The notes beneath the pieces were generated by a model that made no database searches, was not told where the DNA came from, and saw nothing but the letters and a program-made list of their open reading frames with translations. A stretch of 64,000 nucleotides of DNA from Streptomyces sp. NRRL S-340 (lineage in GTDB: Bacteria; Actinomycetota; Actinomycetes; Streptomycetales; Streptomycetaceae). The stretch's first letter is position 1. Every line of letters begins with the position of its first letter. This document shows positions 8,391 to 16,644 of the stretch, in pieces. The stretch covers positions 1 to 64,000 of the forward strand of contig NZ_JOIY01000013.1 of the NCBI RefSeq assembly GCF_000720185.1. The letters run 5' to 3'. Made by a program: the position numbers and the translations under genes.

Positions 8391-11300
8391 ATGCTCAGAC
8401 GCCGCCCCCGCGCGAGCCGCCGCCGGGCCCTCGCCCTGCCCGCCGCCCTCACCGCGTTCGCCACCGTGCTGACCGGCGCCGCGCAGGCCACGGCCGAACC
8501 CGGCCCGCCCGTCACGCCGGCCGCCCTGCGCACCCAGCACCTCGGCCAGGCGCTCGGCATCGACGACACCACGCCCGACCTCAGCTGGCGGCTCACCGCA
8601 CGGGCCGCGAACGCGCTGCAGGGCGCCTACCGCGTCCAGGCCGCCACGTCGCAGCAGCGCCTGAACTCGGGCCGGCCCGACCTGTGGGACTCGGGCAAGG
8701 TGGTCTCGTCCGTGCCGGAGACGACGTACGACGGCCGCGCCCTCGGCTCCCGCACCCGCGTGTACTGGCGCGTCAGGCTCTGGTCGCGGGGCGGGCGCCA
8801 CGCCTCCGGGTGGAGTGTTCCGGCGGTGTTCGAGACCGGTCTGACCCGGGCGTCGGACTGGGGTGCCCAGTGGATCACGCACCCCGACTGGCAGCTGAGC
8901 CGACGCGAGATCGAGCCCGTCGTCGTCAAGGTGCCCCGCACCACGTCCCGTTACGTCCGTCTGGACGTGACCCGGCTGGGCCTGCCCCTCGCGGAGGCGT
9001 TCCCCGCCCGCGCCTGGCGGCTGCAACTGGGTGAGATCGACGTCCGCGACTCCGTGACCTCGGCGACGGGCCTGGCCCGGGGCGCGGCGGTGACCGCGTC
9101 GGAGAGCAACACGGTCCGCAAGACCTGGGAGCCCGCGCTGGCCGTCGACGGGCTGGCGAACAGCGCCCTGCAGACCGCGGCCGGATACTCCAGCGCCGCC
9201 CACACCTCCGCCGATGTCTCCGACCGACCCGTCACCCTCACCCTCGACCTGAAGACGGCCAAGGCCTTCGACCAGGTCGCCCTCTACCCGCGGGCCGACG
9301 TCCTCACCGACGACGGCCGCGTCCCGAACTTCCCCACGGAGTACGCGCTGTCCGCCGCGGACACCGCCGACGGACCCTTCACCGCCCTGACCCGGGTGAG
9401 CGGCCGGCAGCCGCCGAGGCCGTACCTGCCCTCCGGACTTCCCCTGCTCGCCCGCGACTTCACGCTGCCGCGCGCGGTGCGCAGCGCCCGCCTCTACATC
9501 GCCGGGCTCGGTGTCCACGACGCCACGCTGAACGGGAAGCCCGTGGGCGACGCCGTGCTCGAACCGGCCAACACCGACTACACGCGGCGCGTCCAGTACG
9601 CCACCTACGACGTCACCGGCCGGCTGCGCGCCGGCGCCAACACCCTCGGTGTGGCGCTCGGCAACGGCATGGCCGATGTGGTCAGCACCGCCGACCGCTA
9701 CCGCAAGCTGTACGGCCGCATCAGCGACCCCGAGCTCATCGCCCGGCTGGAGGTGACGCTCGCCGACGGCAGCGTCCGCACCGTCACCAGCGGCGACGAC
9801 TGGCGCACGGCGCTGGGTCCGACCACCTCGTCCAACTGGTACGGCGGCGAGGACCACGACGCGCGCCGCGAGATCGCGCACTGGGACCGGCCGGACGGCG
9901 ACCGCTCGGGGTGGCGGCGGGCCGTCACCGCGGCCGCGCCCGGCACCGCGCGGGACCCGGCCGTGCTCAGCGCCCGGGAGACCGAGCCGATCCGGGTGGT
10001 GGAGACACTCACCGGCAAGGAGGTCGCCGGCGCCGCCGGCAGCCGCGTCTTCGACGTGGGCCGCAACATCGCCGGCTGGCCCGAGATCACCGTCGCCGCT
10101 CCCACCGGGACGGAGATACGTGTCTACCCGGCCGAGAGCCTGAAGGACGGCCACGCCTTCCAGTCCGTCAGCAACGTGGGCGCACCCCTGTGGGACAGCT
10201 ACACCACCGGCTCCGCCCGCACGGCCACCTGGCACCCGGAGTTCGGCTACCACGGCTTCCGCTACCTGGAACTCAAGGGTGTGCCCGCGGGTGCGAAGGT
10301 CACCGTACGCGGCATGGTGCTGCGCACCGACAACGCCTCCGCCGGTGAGGTCACCACCTCCGACCCGCTGATCGACTCGATCCACTCGCTGATCCGCCGG
10401 TCGATCGAGGGCAACATGATGAGCGTCCTGACCGACTGCCCCAGCCGGGAGAAGCTCGGCTGGCTGGAGCAGGACCAGCTGGTGTTCCCGGCGCTCGCGG
10501 GCAACTTCGACATGCAGGCCCAGCTCCGCAAGATCGTGCGGGACATGGCCGACGCGCAGACCGAGGACGGGCTGATCCCGAGCACCGTTCCCGAGTACAC
10601 CAGCCTGCCCGGCGCCTACCGCAACGACGCCAACTGGGGCGGCGCCTTCGTGCTGGTGCCCTGGCAGCTGTACACGACCTACGGCGACCGGGACACGCTG
10701 CGCACCTACTACCCGCGGATGAAGCGGTACGCGGCCTTCCTGGAGGGCCAGGTCTCCGACGGCGTCCTGGACTACGGTCTGGGCGACTGGTTCACACCCG
10801 ACCGCACCTTCCCGCGCGCGGTGGCCGGCACCTACGGCTACTGGCGGGTCGCGGACACGCTCGCCCGGATCGCCGCACTGCTCGGCGACACGGCGTCGGC
10901 CGACGCGTACCGGGCCAAGGCCGACGCGAGCGTCCGGGCCCTGTCGGAGAAGTACTACTCGACGGCGACGGGCACGTTCGGCGGCGGCGGCCAGGGCGCC
11001 GAGGCCCTCGCCCTGGACATGGGCGCCTATCCGGCGGGTGAACGGGACCGTCTCCTCGGTCACTTCACGGCGTCCGTCGAGGCCGCCGGCGATCATCTGC
11101 TGCTCGGTGAGATCTCCCTGCCGGCCGCGTTGCGCGTGCTGTCGGCGGCGGGCCGCGACGACGTCGTCCACCGGATCGCCACGCGGACCACGAGTCCGGG
11201 TTACGGCTACCAGGTCCTGGCCGGAAACACGACGCTCGGCGAGTCCTGGGACGGCGGTCCCGGCCAGTCGCAGAACCACTTCATGCTCGGCGCGATCGAC

Positions 11301-11648
11301 TCCTGGTTCACCACCCGTGTCGCGGGCATCGACCAGACCGCCCGCTCGGTGGGCTACTCCGAACTCCTGGTGGACCCCGCCGTCGAGGGCGGCATGACCT
11401 CGGCGACGGGTTCGTACCGCACTCCGTACGGTCTCGCACGCACCGCCTGGCAGCGCGACGGCGACCGGTTCCGCCTGAGCGTGGACGTCCCGGCCGGCAG
11501 CACCGCCGAGATCCACGTCCCCTCCGCCGCCGGGCGGCAGGCCGACGCCCCGGCGGGCGCCCGGCCGCCGCGCCCGGCCGCCGGGGAGGCGGTGTACCAC
11601 GTGGGGTCGGGGCACTGGGAGTTCCGGACGGTGATGCCGGCCGGCTGA
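8391..11648 (+). CDS. Secreted alpha-L-rhamnosidase, GH78
   Basis: A 1085-residue secreted protein (Arg-rich n-region and hydrophobic core within residues 1-35). GH78 architecture is visible: an N-terminal beta domain, an inserted discoidin/CBM67-like segment (about 180-350), the Bac_rhamnosid N domain, then the (alpha/alpha)6 catalytic barrel with TDCPSREKLGWLEQDQ near 682, which carries the family's acidic residues, and WGGAFVLVPWQLY near 749, followed by a C-terminal beta-sandwich. It hydrolyses terminal alpha-L-rhamnosyl residues. AAGGAG at 8381-8386 sets the ATG. It begins 58 bases after the GH106-like gene, so the two are probably co-transcribed. Together with GH127- and GH106-like enzymes it suggests attack on arabinose- and rhamnose-rich plant glycans such as arabinogalactan or pectin side chains. 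Confidence 0.92.
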   Translation: MLRRRPRASRRRALALPAALTAFATVLTGAAQATAEPGPPVTPAALRTQHLGQALGIDDTTPDLSWRLTARAANALQGAYRVQAATSQQRLNSGRPDLWDSGKVVSSVPETTYDGRALGSRTRVYWRVRLWSRGGRHASGWSVPAVFETGLTRASDWGAQWITHPDWQLSRREIEPVVVKVPRTTSRYVRLDVTRLGLPLAEAFPARAWRLQLGEIDVRDSVTSATGLARGAAVTASESNTVRKTWEPALAVDGLANSALQTAAGYSSAAHTSADVSDRPVTLTLDLKTAKAFDQVALYPRADVLTDDGRVPNFPTEYALSAADTADGPFTALTRVSGRQPPRPYLPSGLPLLARDFTLPRAVRSARLYIAGLGVHDATLNGKPVGDAVLEPANTDYTRRVQYATYDVTGRLRAGANTLGVALGNGMADVVSTADRYRKLYGRISDPELIARLEVTLADGSVRTVTSGDDWRTALGPTTSSNWYGGEDHDARREIAHWDRPDGDRSGWRRAVTAAAPGTARDPAVLSARETEPIRVVETLTGKEVAGAAGSRVFDVGRNIAGWPEITVAAPTGTEIRVYPAESLKDGHAFQSVSNVGAPLWDSYTTGSARTATWHPEFGYHGFRYLELKGVPAGAKVTVRGMVLRTDNASAGEVTTSDPLIDSIHSLIRRSIEGNMMSVLTDCPSREKLGWLEQDQLVFPALAGNFDMQAQLRKIVRDMADAQTEDGLIPSTVPEYTSLPGAYRNDANWGGAFVLVPWQLYTTYGDRDTLRTYYPRMKRYAAFLEGQVSDGVLDYGLGDWFTPDRTFPRAVAGTYGYWRVADTLARIAALLGDTASADAYRAKADASVRALSEKYYSTATGTFGGGGQGAEALALDMGAYPAGERDRLLGHFTASVEAAGDHLLLGEISLPAALRVLSAAGRDDVVHRIATRTTSPGYGYQVLAGNTTLGESWDGGPGQSQNHFMLGAIDSWFTTRVAGIDQTARSVGYSELLVDPAVEGGMTSATGSYRTPYGLARTAWQRDGDRFRLSVDVPAGSTAEIHVPSAAGRQADAPAGARPPRPAAGEAVYHVGSGHWEFRTVMPAG

Positions 11649-11670
11649 CCGGCCCGCCCCACCGCCCGCC

Positions 11671-12081
11671 TCACCCGTCCTCTTCCCGAAGGCTCGCCCG
11701 GTTCGCCCGGTCCACCTCGGCCATGTGTTCCTCGGCCCAGGTCCGGACCGCGGCGAGCACGCTCTCCAGGGAGAGTCCGAGCGGTGTGAGCCGGTAGTGC
11801 ACGGCGGGCGGGACGGACGGCTCGACCCGGCGTACGGCCAGACCGTCGCGCGTCAGGTTCCGCAGGGTGACCGACAGCATCTTGTGCGAGACACCCGGCA
11901 TCCGGCGCTGCAGCTCACTGAAGCGCACCTCGCCGGGGTGCTCCCGCGCCAGCACCTTGACGGCCATCGACGTCCACTTCGTCCCGATGCGGTCGAGCAG
12001 CCCGCGCGTCGGGCACTGCGGGTCGAACAGGTCACCGCGCCCCGGGGCGGGGGCGGGGACGTCCGTGACCTGGGAAGTCAC
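11671..12081 (-). CDS. HxlR-family transcriptional regulator
   Basis: A 136-residue winged-helix regulator. The family signature is clear: CPTRGLLDRIGTKWT at the N-terminus, then FSELQRRMPGVSHKMLSVTLRNLTRDGLAVRR, the recognition helix and wing. HxlR proteins bind as dimers and often sense electrophiles or redox state, in many cases through an N-terminal Cys; here the Cys is at about residue 23. It is divergent from an alpha/beta hydrolase with 97 bases between the starts, so that gene is its most likely target. The GTG start at 12081 is the first with family alignment. Ligand unknown. Confidence 0.88.
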   Translation of the reverse strand: MTSQVTDVPAPAPGRGDLFDPQCPTRGLLDRIGTKWTSMAVKVLAREHPGEVRFSELQRRMPGVSHKMLSVTLRNLTRDGLAVRRVEPSVPPAVHYRLTPLGLSLESVLAAVRTWAEEHMAEVDRANRASLREEDG

Positions 12082-12178
12082 CTGGAACTCACCACCTGAT
12101 GCAGAAGTGCGGTCTTGGCCGGTCCAGATTAGTTTCCTACGGTTTCCTTGTCACCATCGGTTACTCAAGGGAGCGCAC
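12082..12178. promoter_or_regulatory. Divergent HxlR/hydrolase promoter region
   Basis: A 97-base intergenic region shared by the HxlR gene and the hydrolase. It contains the short direct repeat TTTCCTACGGTTTCCTT at about 12132-12148, unlike the surrounding GC-rich DNA, and CAAGGGAG just before the hydrolase ATG. HxlR proteins usually bind such promoters; the exact operator is not resolved by eye. Confidence 0.4.
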
Positions 12179-13063
12179 ATGGGCACGACGGACACGACGG
12201 GACCGGCCGACGCCACGGGCGCCGCGGTCGACGTCGAACTGCGCCGGGTCACGGTGGGCGGCGTCGGGCTGAACGTGGCGCTGGCCGGCCGGGGCCCGGC
12301 CGTCCTGCTGCTGCACGGCTTCCCGCACACCTGGCGGCTGTGGACCGACGTCCTCGGGCCGCTGGCCGTCCGCCACCGCGTGATCGCCCCCGACCTGCGC
12401 GGATTCGGGGACAGCGACCGTCCGGCGGACGGATACGACGCGGGCACCCTGGCGACCGACGCCGAGGGTCTGCTGGCGGCCCTCGGTGTGACCTCCGCCG
12501 CGGTGGTCGGCATCGACGCCGGCACTCCCCCCGCCTTCCTGCTCGCCATGCGGCGGCCCGGCCTCGTGCGGCGGGTGGTGCTGATGGAGTCGCTGCTGGG
12601 CAGCCTGCCCGGCGCCGGGGACTTCCTGGCCGGCGGGCCGCCCTGGTGGTTCGGTTTCCACCGCGAACCGGGCCTCGCGGAGTCCGTTCTGGCCGGGAAC
12701 GAGGCGTCGTACGTGGACTGGTTCCTCGATCGCGGCACCCTCGGGCGCGGCGTGCGGCAGGAGGTGCGCGACGCGATCGTCGCCGCGTACGCCCGTCCGG
12801 GGGCGCTGCGCGGGGCGCTGGGCCCCTACCGGGCGCTGCCGGACAGCGACCGGCAGATCCGCGCGGCCGTGGCCGCCGGCCGGCTGGCGGTCCCCGCCCT
12901 CACCATCGGCGCCGACCCGGTGGGCCGCGCGCTCGAACAGCAGCTTCGGCCCCATGCCGACCGGCTGACCGGGCACGTCCTGGAGGACTGCGGCCACCTC
13001 ATCCCGCTCGACCGCCCCTCGGCCCTGCTGGACCTGCTGCTGCCGTTCCTCGCGCCCGCCTGA
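12179..13063 (+). CDS. Alpha/beta hydrolase, epoxide hydrolase/dehalogenase-like
   Basis: A 294-residue cytoplasmic alpha/beta hydrolase. LLLHGFPHTWRLW carries the oxyanion HGFP motif, DLRGFGDSDRP follows strand 4, and the nucleophile elbow reads VGIDAGTPPA, so the nucleophile is Asp, as in epoxide hydrolases, haloalkane or fluoroacetate dehalogenases, rather than Ser. DCGHLIPLDRP near the end holds the catalytic His. Length suits the family. CAAGGGAG precedes the ATG. Divergent from an HxlR regulator, which suggests induction by a reactive or toxic compound. Whether the substrate is an epoxide or a halide cannot be told from sequence. Confidence 0.85.
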   Translation: MGTTDTTGPADATGAAVDVELRRVTVGGVGLNVALAGRGPAVLLLHGFPHTWRLWTDVLGPLAVRHRVIAPDLRGFGDSDRPADGYDAGTLATDAEGLLAALGVTSAAVVGIDAGTPPAFLLAMRRPGLVRRVVLMESLLGSLPGAGDFLAGGPPWWFGFHREPGLAESVLAGNEASYVDWFLDRGTLGRGVRQEVRDAIVAAYARPGALRGALGPYRALPDSDRQIRAAVAAGRLAVPALTIGADPVGRALEQQLRPHADRLTGHVLEDCGHLIPLDRPSALLDLLLPFLAPA

Positions 13064-13077
13064 CCGTCCGGTCCCGG

Positions 13078-13142
13078 CCGCCGAGCCCGTCACCGCGCCG
13101 GCCGCCGCGCCCGTCACCGCGCCGGCCGCCGAGCCGCTCGTC
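13078..13142. repeat. 24-bp direct repeat after the hydrolase gene
   Basis: Two full copies and a partial third of a 24-bp unit built on CCGCCGAGCCCGTCACCG lie just after the hydrolase stop (period 24, starting 13078, 13102, 13126). No coding role is apparent. Confidence 0.6.
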
Positions 13143-13223
13143 AGCGCGTGCCGGCCTCCCCGGCCGGCGACGGCGTGCTCCGCTTCTCGAACCAGTGGTG
13201 TGCGCAGTACCTGTCCGATCTGT

Positions 13224-13267
13224 CCCGCGTCCGTTCTCTGACACTGGTCAGAGGACGCGGACGCGGG
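13224..13267. terminator. Bidirectional terminator hairpin
   Basis: Between the convergent hydrolase and beta-lactamase genes is a two-part stem: outer 10-bp arms CCCGCGTCCG (13224-13233) and CGGACGCGGG (13258-13267), and inner 7-bp arms CTCTGAC/GTCAGAG (13236-13242, 13247-13253) around a 4-base loop. No T-run follows, as is usual for Streptomyces terminators. Confidence 0.65.
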
Positions 13268-13288
13268 GCCAGTGCGGTGTGCCGGTCG

Positions 13289-14227
13289 TCACTCGCCCGG
13301 GGCGAGGGTGCGTGCGACGAGGCCGGCCGCCTCGGCGACGAGGGCGTTGTCCACGGCGGCGTCCTTCGCCGGCTTCGAGGTGAGCACCGCCAGCACGACG
13401 GGGGTCCCGCGGGTCGTCCAGGCGACCCCGATGTCGTTGGCGGAGGCGTAGTCCCCGGTGCCCGTCTTGTCGCCGACGACCCAGCCCTTCGGCAGACCCC
13501 TGCGGAAGCGTTCGGCGCTGGTGGTGTTGCCCTTCAGCCAGGTGACGAGCTGCTCGCGGTCGCCGCCCGTCAGCGCCCGCCCCAGGGTCACCCGCTCCAG
13601 GCTGGTGGCGATCGCCTCGGGCGTGGTCGTGTCCCGCGGATCGCCCGGTACGGCGGTGTTCAGGTCGGGCTCCCAGCGGTCGAGGCGGCCGACCCGGTCG
13701 CCGAGGGACCGGAAGAAGCGGGTGAGGCCCGCCGGTCCGCCCAGCTCGCGCAGCAGCAGGTTGCCCGCCGTGTTGTCGCTGTACTGGATCGCCGCCGCGC
13801 ACAGCTCGCCCACGGTCATGCCGCTGTCGACGTGGTCCTTGGTGATCGGGGAATTGTCCAGGACGTCCGCCGGGGGGTAGTGCACGACCTTGTCGAGCGG
13901 CGCGCAGCGGTCGTGGTCGCGCAGGACGGCCGCGGCGGCGAACGCCTTGAACGTCGAGCACATCGCGAACCGCTCCCCCGCCCGGTGGGAGAGCGTCTGT
14001 CCGGTGCGTGCGTTGCGGGCGTACAGGCCGAGCCGGGCGGCGTACCGCTCCTCCAGCGCGCGCAGTTCGTCCACGGCCGCGCGCGCTCCGCTCGCGAGGG
14101 GCGCACCGGTCGCGGCCGGTGCGGCCGTCGCCCGTGCGGCCGTCACGGCGGGGGCGAGCACGGCGGTGGAGAGGGCGAGGCCGGCCTTGAACAGGCCGCG
14201 CCGCCGCAGAGGGCTGTCACTCGTCAT
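13289..14227 (-). CDS. bla: Class A beta-lactamase, exported
   Basis: A 312-residue secreted serine beta-lactamase that opens the beta-lactam ring. All class A motifs are present: STFK (S91, K94), SDN (150-152), EPDLN with the deacylating Glu at 186, and KTG (254-256). The N-terminus has RRRGLF followed by a hydrophobic stretch, consistent with Tat export. The ATG at 14227 has GGGAG nine bases upstream; an upstream in-frame ATG adds a leader that does not look like a signal peptide. It is divergent from a LysR regulator and a penicillin-recognising homologue, the arrangement of the inducible blaL system of Streptomyces cacaoi, so induction by beta-lactams or peptidoglycan fragments is expected. 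Confidence 0.95.
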   Translation of the reverse strand: MTSDSPLRRRGLFKAGLALSTAVLAPAVTAARATAAPAATGAPLASGARAAVDELRALEERYAARLGLYARNARTGQTLSHRAGERFAMCSTFKAFAAAAVLRDHDRCAPLDKVVHYPPADVLDNSPITKDHVDSGMTVGELCAAAIQYSDNTAGNLLLRELGGPAGLTRFFRSLGDRVGRLDRWEPDLNTAVPGDPRDTTTPEAIATSLERVTLGRALTGGDREQLVTWLKGNTTSAERFRRGLPKGWVVGDKTGTGDYASANDIGVAWTTRGTPVVLAVLTSKPAKDAAVDNALVAEAAGLVARTLAPGE

Positions 14228-14375
14228 GCGAGGGGTCTCCCGTCGTCCGTTCACTGTCGCGTCGTTGTGCCGCCGGCCGTCCGGGCCGCCGACGGGGAAC
14301 AGCGAAACAGCAGGAGACCTCTCATGTCCAAGAGTGAACATTGAAGATCACATAACTTATTGCTATGAAAGCGGC
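14228..14375. promoter_or_regulatory. bla/blaA divergent promoter with LysR box
   Basis: The 148-base region between the divergent bla and LysR starts contains CATAACTTATTGCTATG (14351-14367), an inverted repeat with the T-N11-A form (T14353, A14365) expected for LysR-type regulators. It ends 8 bases before the LysR ATG, so binding would also autoregulate. The region is AT-rich compared with its surroundings. GGGAG for bla lies close to 14240. Confidence 0.6.
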
Positions 14376-15368
14376 ATGGACCTGCTCGCTCACCTGGAGG
14401 CCTACGTCGCGACCGTCGACGAGGCGAGCTTCTCCCGCGCCGCCGACCGGCTCGGGATCGCCCAGCCCCTCCTCAGCCGCCGCGTCAAGACGCTCGAGGA
14501 ACACTTCGGCGGCCTCCTGTTCGACCGCTCGCGCCGCCAGGTGACGACCACCGAGTTCGGCGTACTGCTGCTGCCGTACGCGCAGGACGTGCTCGACCGG
14601 GCCGAACGGCTGCGGCAGGTCGCCCGGTCGGCCCGGCGTTCGGCGGTGCGTGTCGTCGCGGTGCCCCCGGACTGCGGCCCGGCGGCGCTGGCCCGCGTGA
14701 TCCGCGCGGGCGCCGAGCACGGCGTCACGCTCGGTGTACGGGAACTGGGCCCCGAGCCGCGGGAGGCCGGCCTGGCCGACGGGTCCCTGGCCTACGCACT
14801 GGTGCGCGTCCCGCCGGAGGACGCCCCGCTGCGAGTGCCGCTCGGTGTGGGTTCCGCGCCCGCGGCGGACTCGCCGCGGGGCGCCCCGCCCGGTCCCCGT
14901 CCCCGTGCGGTCCACCTGGAGGACCTGCGGCCCCGGCGGAGCCGGGACGCGGCGGGCGGTCGGCCGACGGCGCTCGCCCTGCTCACCACGGCGGAGGACC
15001 AGGTGCCCTTCGCGGCGGACCGGCTCGCCCGGGCCGTCGCGCGCGCGGGGCTGCCCGAGGGCCTGCTGCGCCCGGCCGGACCGGTGGCGACCGCGCTCGC
15101 CGAGACCCTGGCCGGACGGGTGCGGCTGCTGTGCACCGAACCGTTCGCGCGGCGGCACGGGGTCGCCTGGGCGCCGCTGCACGACACGTCCCTGCACCGC
15201 GGCTACGCCCCCCGGGCGAGCCACCGGCAGCCGGGGACGGGCGGTGTGCCCCGTTGGCTGGTGTCCCTGCTGGCCGCCGGGGTCGGTGCCGGGACGGCGC
15301 CGCCCCCGGCGGGCCCGCCCCCGGGGGCGGACGAGGACGCGGCGGCACGGCTGGCGGCCCGCGGATGA
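14376..15368 (+). CDS. blaA: LysR-family regulator of beta-lactamase, BlaA-like
   Basis: A 330-residue LysR-type regulator. The N-terminal winged helix (about 1-60) is typical: ASFSRAADRLGIAQPLLSRR, then VKTLEEHFGGLLFDR. The effector domain is Arg/Pro-rich and divergent. Placement, divergent from a class A beta-lactamase and overlapping a BlaB-like gene by ATGA, matches BlaA of Streptomyces cacaoi, which activates the beta-lactamase gene. The ATG at 14376 starts the conserved MDLLAHLEAYVATVDEAS segment; the site before it (GAAAG) is weak. Poor conservation of the ligand domain means the inducer cannot be inferred from sequence. Confidence 0.88.
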   Translation: MDLLAHLEAYVATVDEASFSRAADRLGIAQPLLSRRVKTLEEHFGGLLFDRSRRQVTTTEFGVLLLPYAQDVLDRAERLRQVARSARRSAVRVVAVPPDCGPAALARVIRAGAEHGVTLGVRELGPEPREAGLADGSLAYALVRVPPEDAPLRVPLGVGSAPAADSPRGAPPGPRPRAVHLEDLRPRRSRDAAGGRPTALALLTTAEDQVPFAADRLARAVARAGLPEGLLRPAGPVATALAETLAGRVRLLCTEPFARRHGVAWAPLHDTSLHRGYAPRASHRQPGTGGVPRWLVSLLAAGVGAGTAPPPAGPPPGADEDAAARLAARG

Positions 15369-16321
15369 GCGCCGGCCCGCCGCATCCGCCCGAGCACCGG
15401 CCGCGCCGGCCCGCGCACCTCGTCGGTGAGGGCGCGCTCCTCGACGTCGCCGAGGCGATCGCCGCGGACTGGGCGGCCATCGGTGTGCGCGGCTCGTTCC
15501 TGGCCCGCGACATCGACACCGGTGAGCAGCTCGGGTTCGACGCCGACGTGCCGCTGCCGCTCGCCTCGGTCGTCAAAGTGCCGCTCGCCCTGGTGGTGCT
15601 GGACCGGATCGCGGCCGGCGACCTCGACGCCGGGCTCGGGGTGACGCTCGACCCGGCCACCAGCAGTGTCGGGCCCACCGGGCTGGCGGCGTTCCGGCAC
15701 CCGGCCACCGTGGCCGTCGGCGACCTGCTGCACATGATGCTCACGGTCAGCGACAACGCCGCCGCGGACGCGCTCTTCGGTCTGGTCCCGGCGGCCGAGG
15801 CCGACGCCCGCCTGCGTTCCTGGGGCTGCGGGGACCTGCGGGTGCGCCACCGCATGAACCGCATGTACGAGTGCGCCGCCGGGGCCGCGGGGAGGGACTT
15901 CTCCCTCGCACTGGAGCTGGCCGTGCGCGACGACCGCTCGGGGCGGCACACCATCGAGACACTGGATCCGGCCCGCGCCAACGCCGGTAGCGCCGCCGCG
16001 CTCGTGGAACTGCTGCAACGGGTCTGGCGGGACGAGATCTCCCGGCCTTCCGCCACCGCGGAGCTGCGCCGGCTGATGGGGGCGCAGGTCTTCACGCACC
16101 GGCTGGCGAGCGAGCTTCGCGCCGACGCCCTCCGGGTGAGCGGCAAGACCGGCACGTTCCTGCACCTGCGGCACGAGATCGGAGTGGTGGAGGCCGACTC
16201 CGGCCACCGGGTGGCGATCGCCGCCCTCACCCGCTCCGACCGCAGGGCCGGCCAGGCACCGGACATCGACCTCGCGATCGGGACCGGCGCGCGCGACGCG
16301 TTCGAGGCCCTGCGGCGCTGA
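15365..16321 (+). CDS. blaB: Penicillin-recognising homologue required for bla induction, BlaB-like
   Basis: A 318-residue serine beta-lactamase-fold protein with no signal peptide or membrane anchor. It keeps SVVK (S68, K71), SDN (129-131) and KTG (261-263) but has no ExxLN omega-loop motif, so the class A deacylation Glu appears to be missing. It overlaps the LysR gene by 4 bases (ATGA), implying translational coupling. In S. cacaoi, BlaB has the same motifs and is needed with BlaA for beta-lactamase induction, without being a beta-lactamase itself. I infer the same sensory or accessory role. An automatic annotation would probably call it a serine hydrolase or beta-lactamase. Confidence 0.85.
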   Translation: MSAGPPHPPEHRPRRPAHLVGEGALLDVAEAIAADWAAIGVRGSFLARDIDTGEQLGFDADVPLPLASVVKVPLALVVLDRIAAGDLDAGLGVTLDPATSSVGPTGLAAFRHPATVAVGDLLHMMLTVSDNAAADALFGLVPAAEADARLRSWGCGDLRVRHRMNRMYECAAGAAGRDFSLALELAVRDDRSGRHTIETLDPARANAGSAAALVELLQRVWRDEISRPSATAELRRLMGAQVFTHRLASELRADALRVSGKTGTFLHLRHEIGVVEADSGHRVAIAALTRSDRRAGQAPDIDLAIGTGARDAFEALRR

Positions 16322-16369
16322 CCCCGGGGGCGGGCGCCGGCCATGGTCAGCGTTGACCAAAGGCTCGCT

Positions 16370-16399
16370 TTGAGGTTCTCAAAGTTCAAGTGTTAACGT
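16370..16399 (+). promoter_or_regulatory. Promoter of the leader peptide/symporter transcript
   Basis: TTGAGG (16370-16375), a 17-base spacer and TTAACG (16393-16398) form a good sigma-70-type promoter. The predicted transcription start, about 7-9 bases downstream, coincides with the ATG at 16407, which has no ribosome site. The transcript is therefore probably leaderless. Confidence 0.6.
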
Positions 16400-16406
16400 T
16401 CCTGTC

Positions 16407-16535
16407 ATGAAGACAGCAGCCGCGCACCGCGCCGACGCCTCCACAGGCGTCCGCCGCGCCGTCACGGGCGTACGGCTCGTGGCGCGCCTGCACGTCGATC
16501 TCTGCCGCTGCATGTCCGCGGCTTGTCGCGCCTGA
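16407..16535 (+). CDS. Cys-rich putative leader peptide
   Basis: A 42-codon upstream ORF ending HVDLCRCMSAACRA, with Cys codons at 33, 35 and 40. The HVDLxRxxSAxC ending is the signature of actinobacterial putative leader peptides found before sulfur-metabolism and transport genes, where ribosome stalling at Cys codons is thought to control the downstream gene. A GTG at codon 25 would give an 18-residue form, closer to the usual size. The stop is 109 bases before the symporter start. CTCC at 16543-16546, seven bases past the stop, could pair with the symporter GGAG site (16634-16637), so a ribosome stalled on the last Cys codon would free that site. The mechanism is inferred. Confidence 0.75.
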   Translation: MKTAAAHRADASTGVRRAVTGVRLVARLHVDLCRCMSAACRA

Positions 16536-16644
16536 TCGCGAACTCCCCGGTGCGGCGGCGCCGTTGACACTTCTTCACGGTCGCTGCTTCCTGTACGTAC
16601 GTCCCGCTCGTCCCGCCCCCACGCGTTCCTACTGGAGTGTGTCC

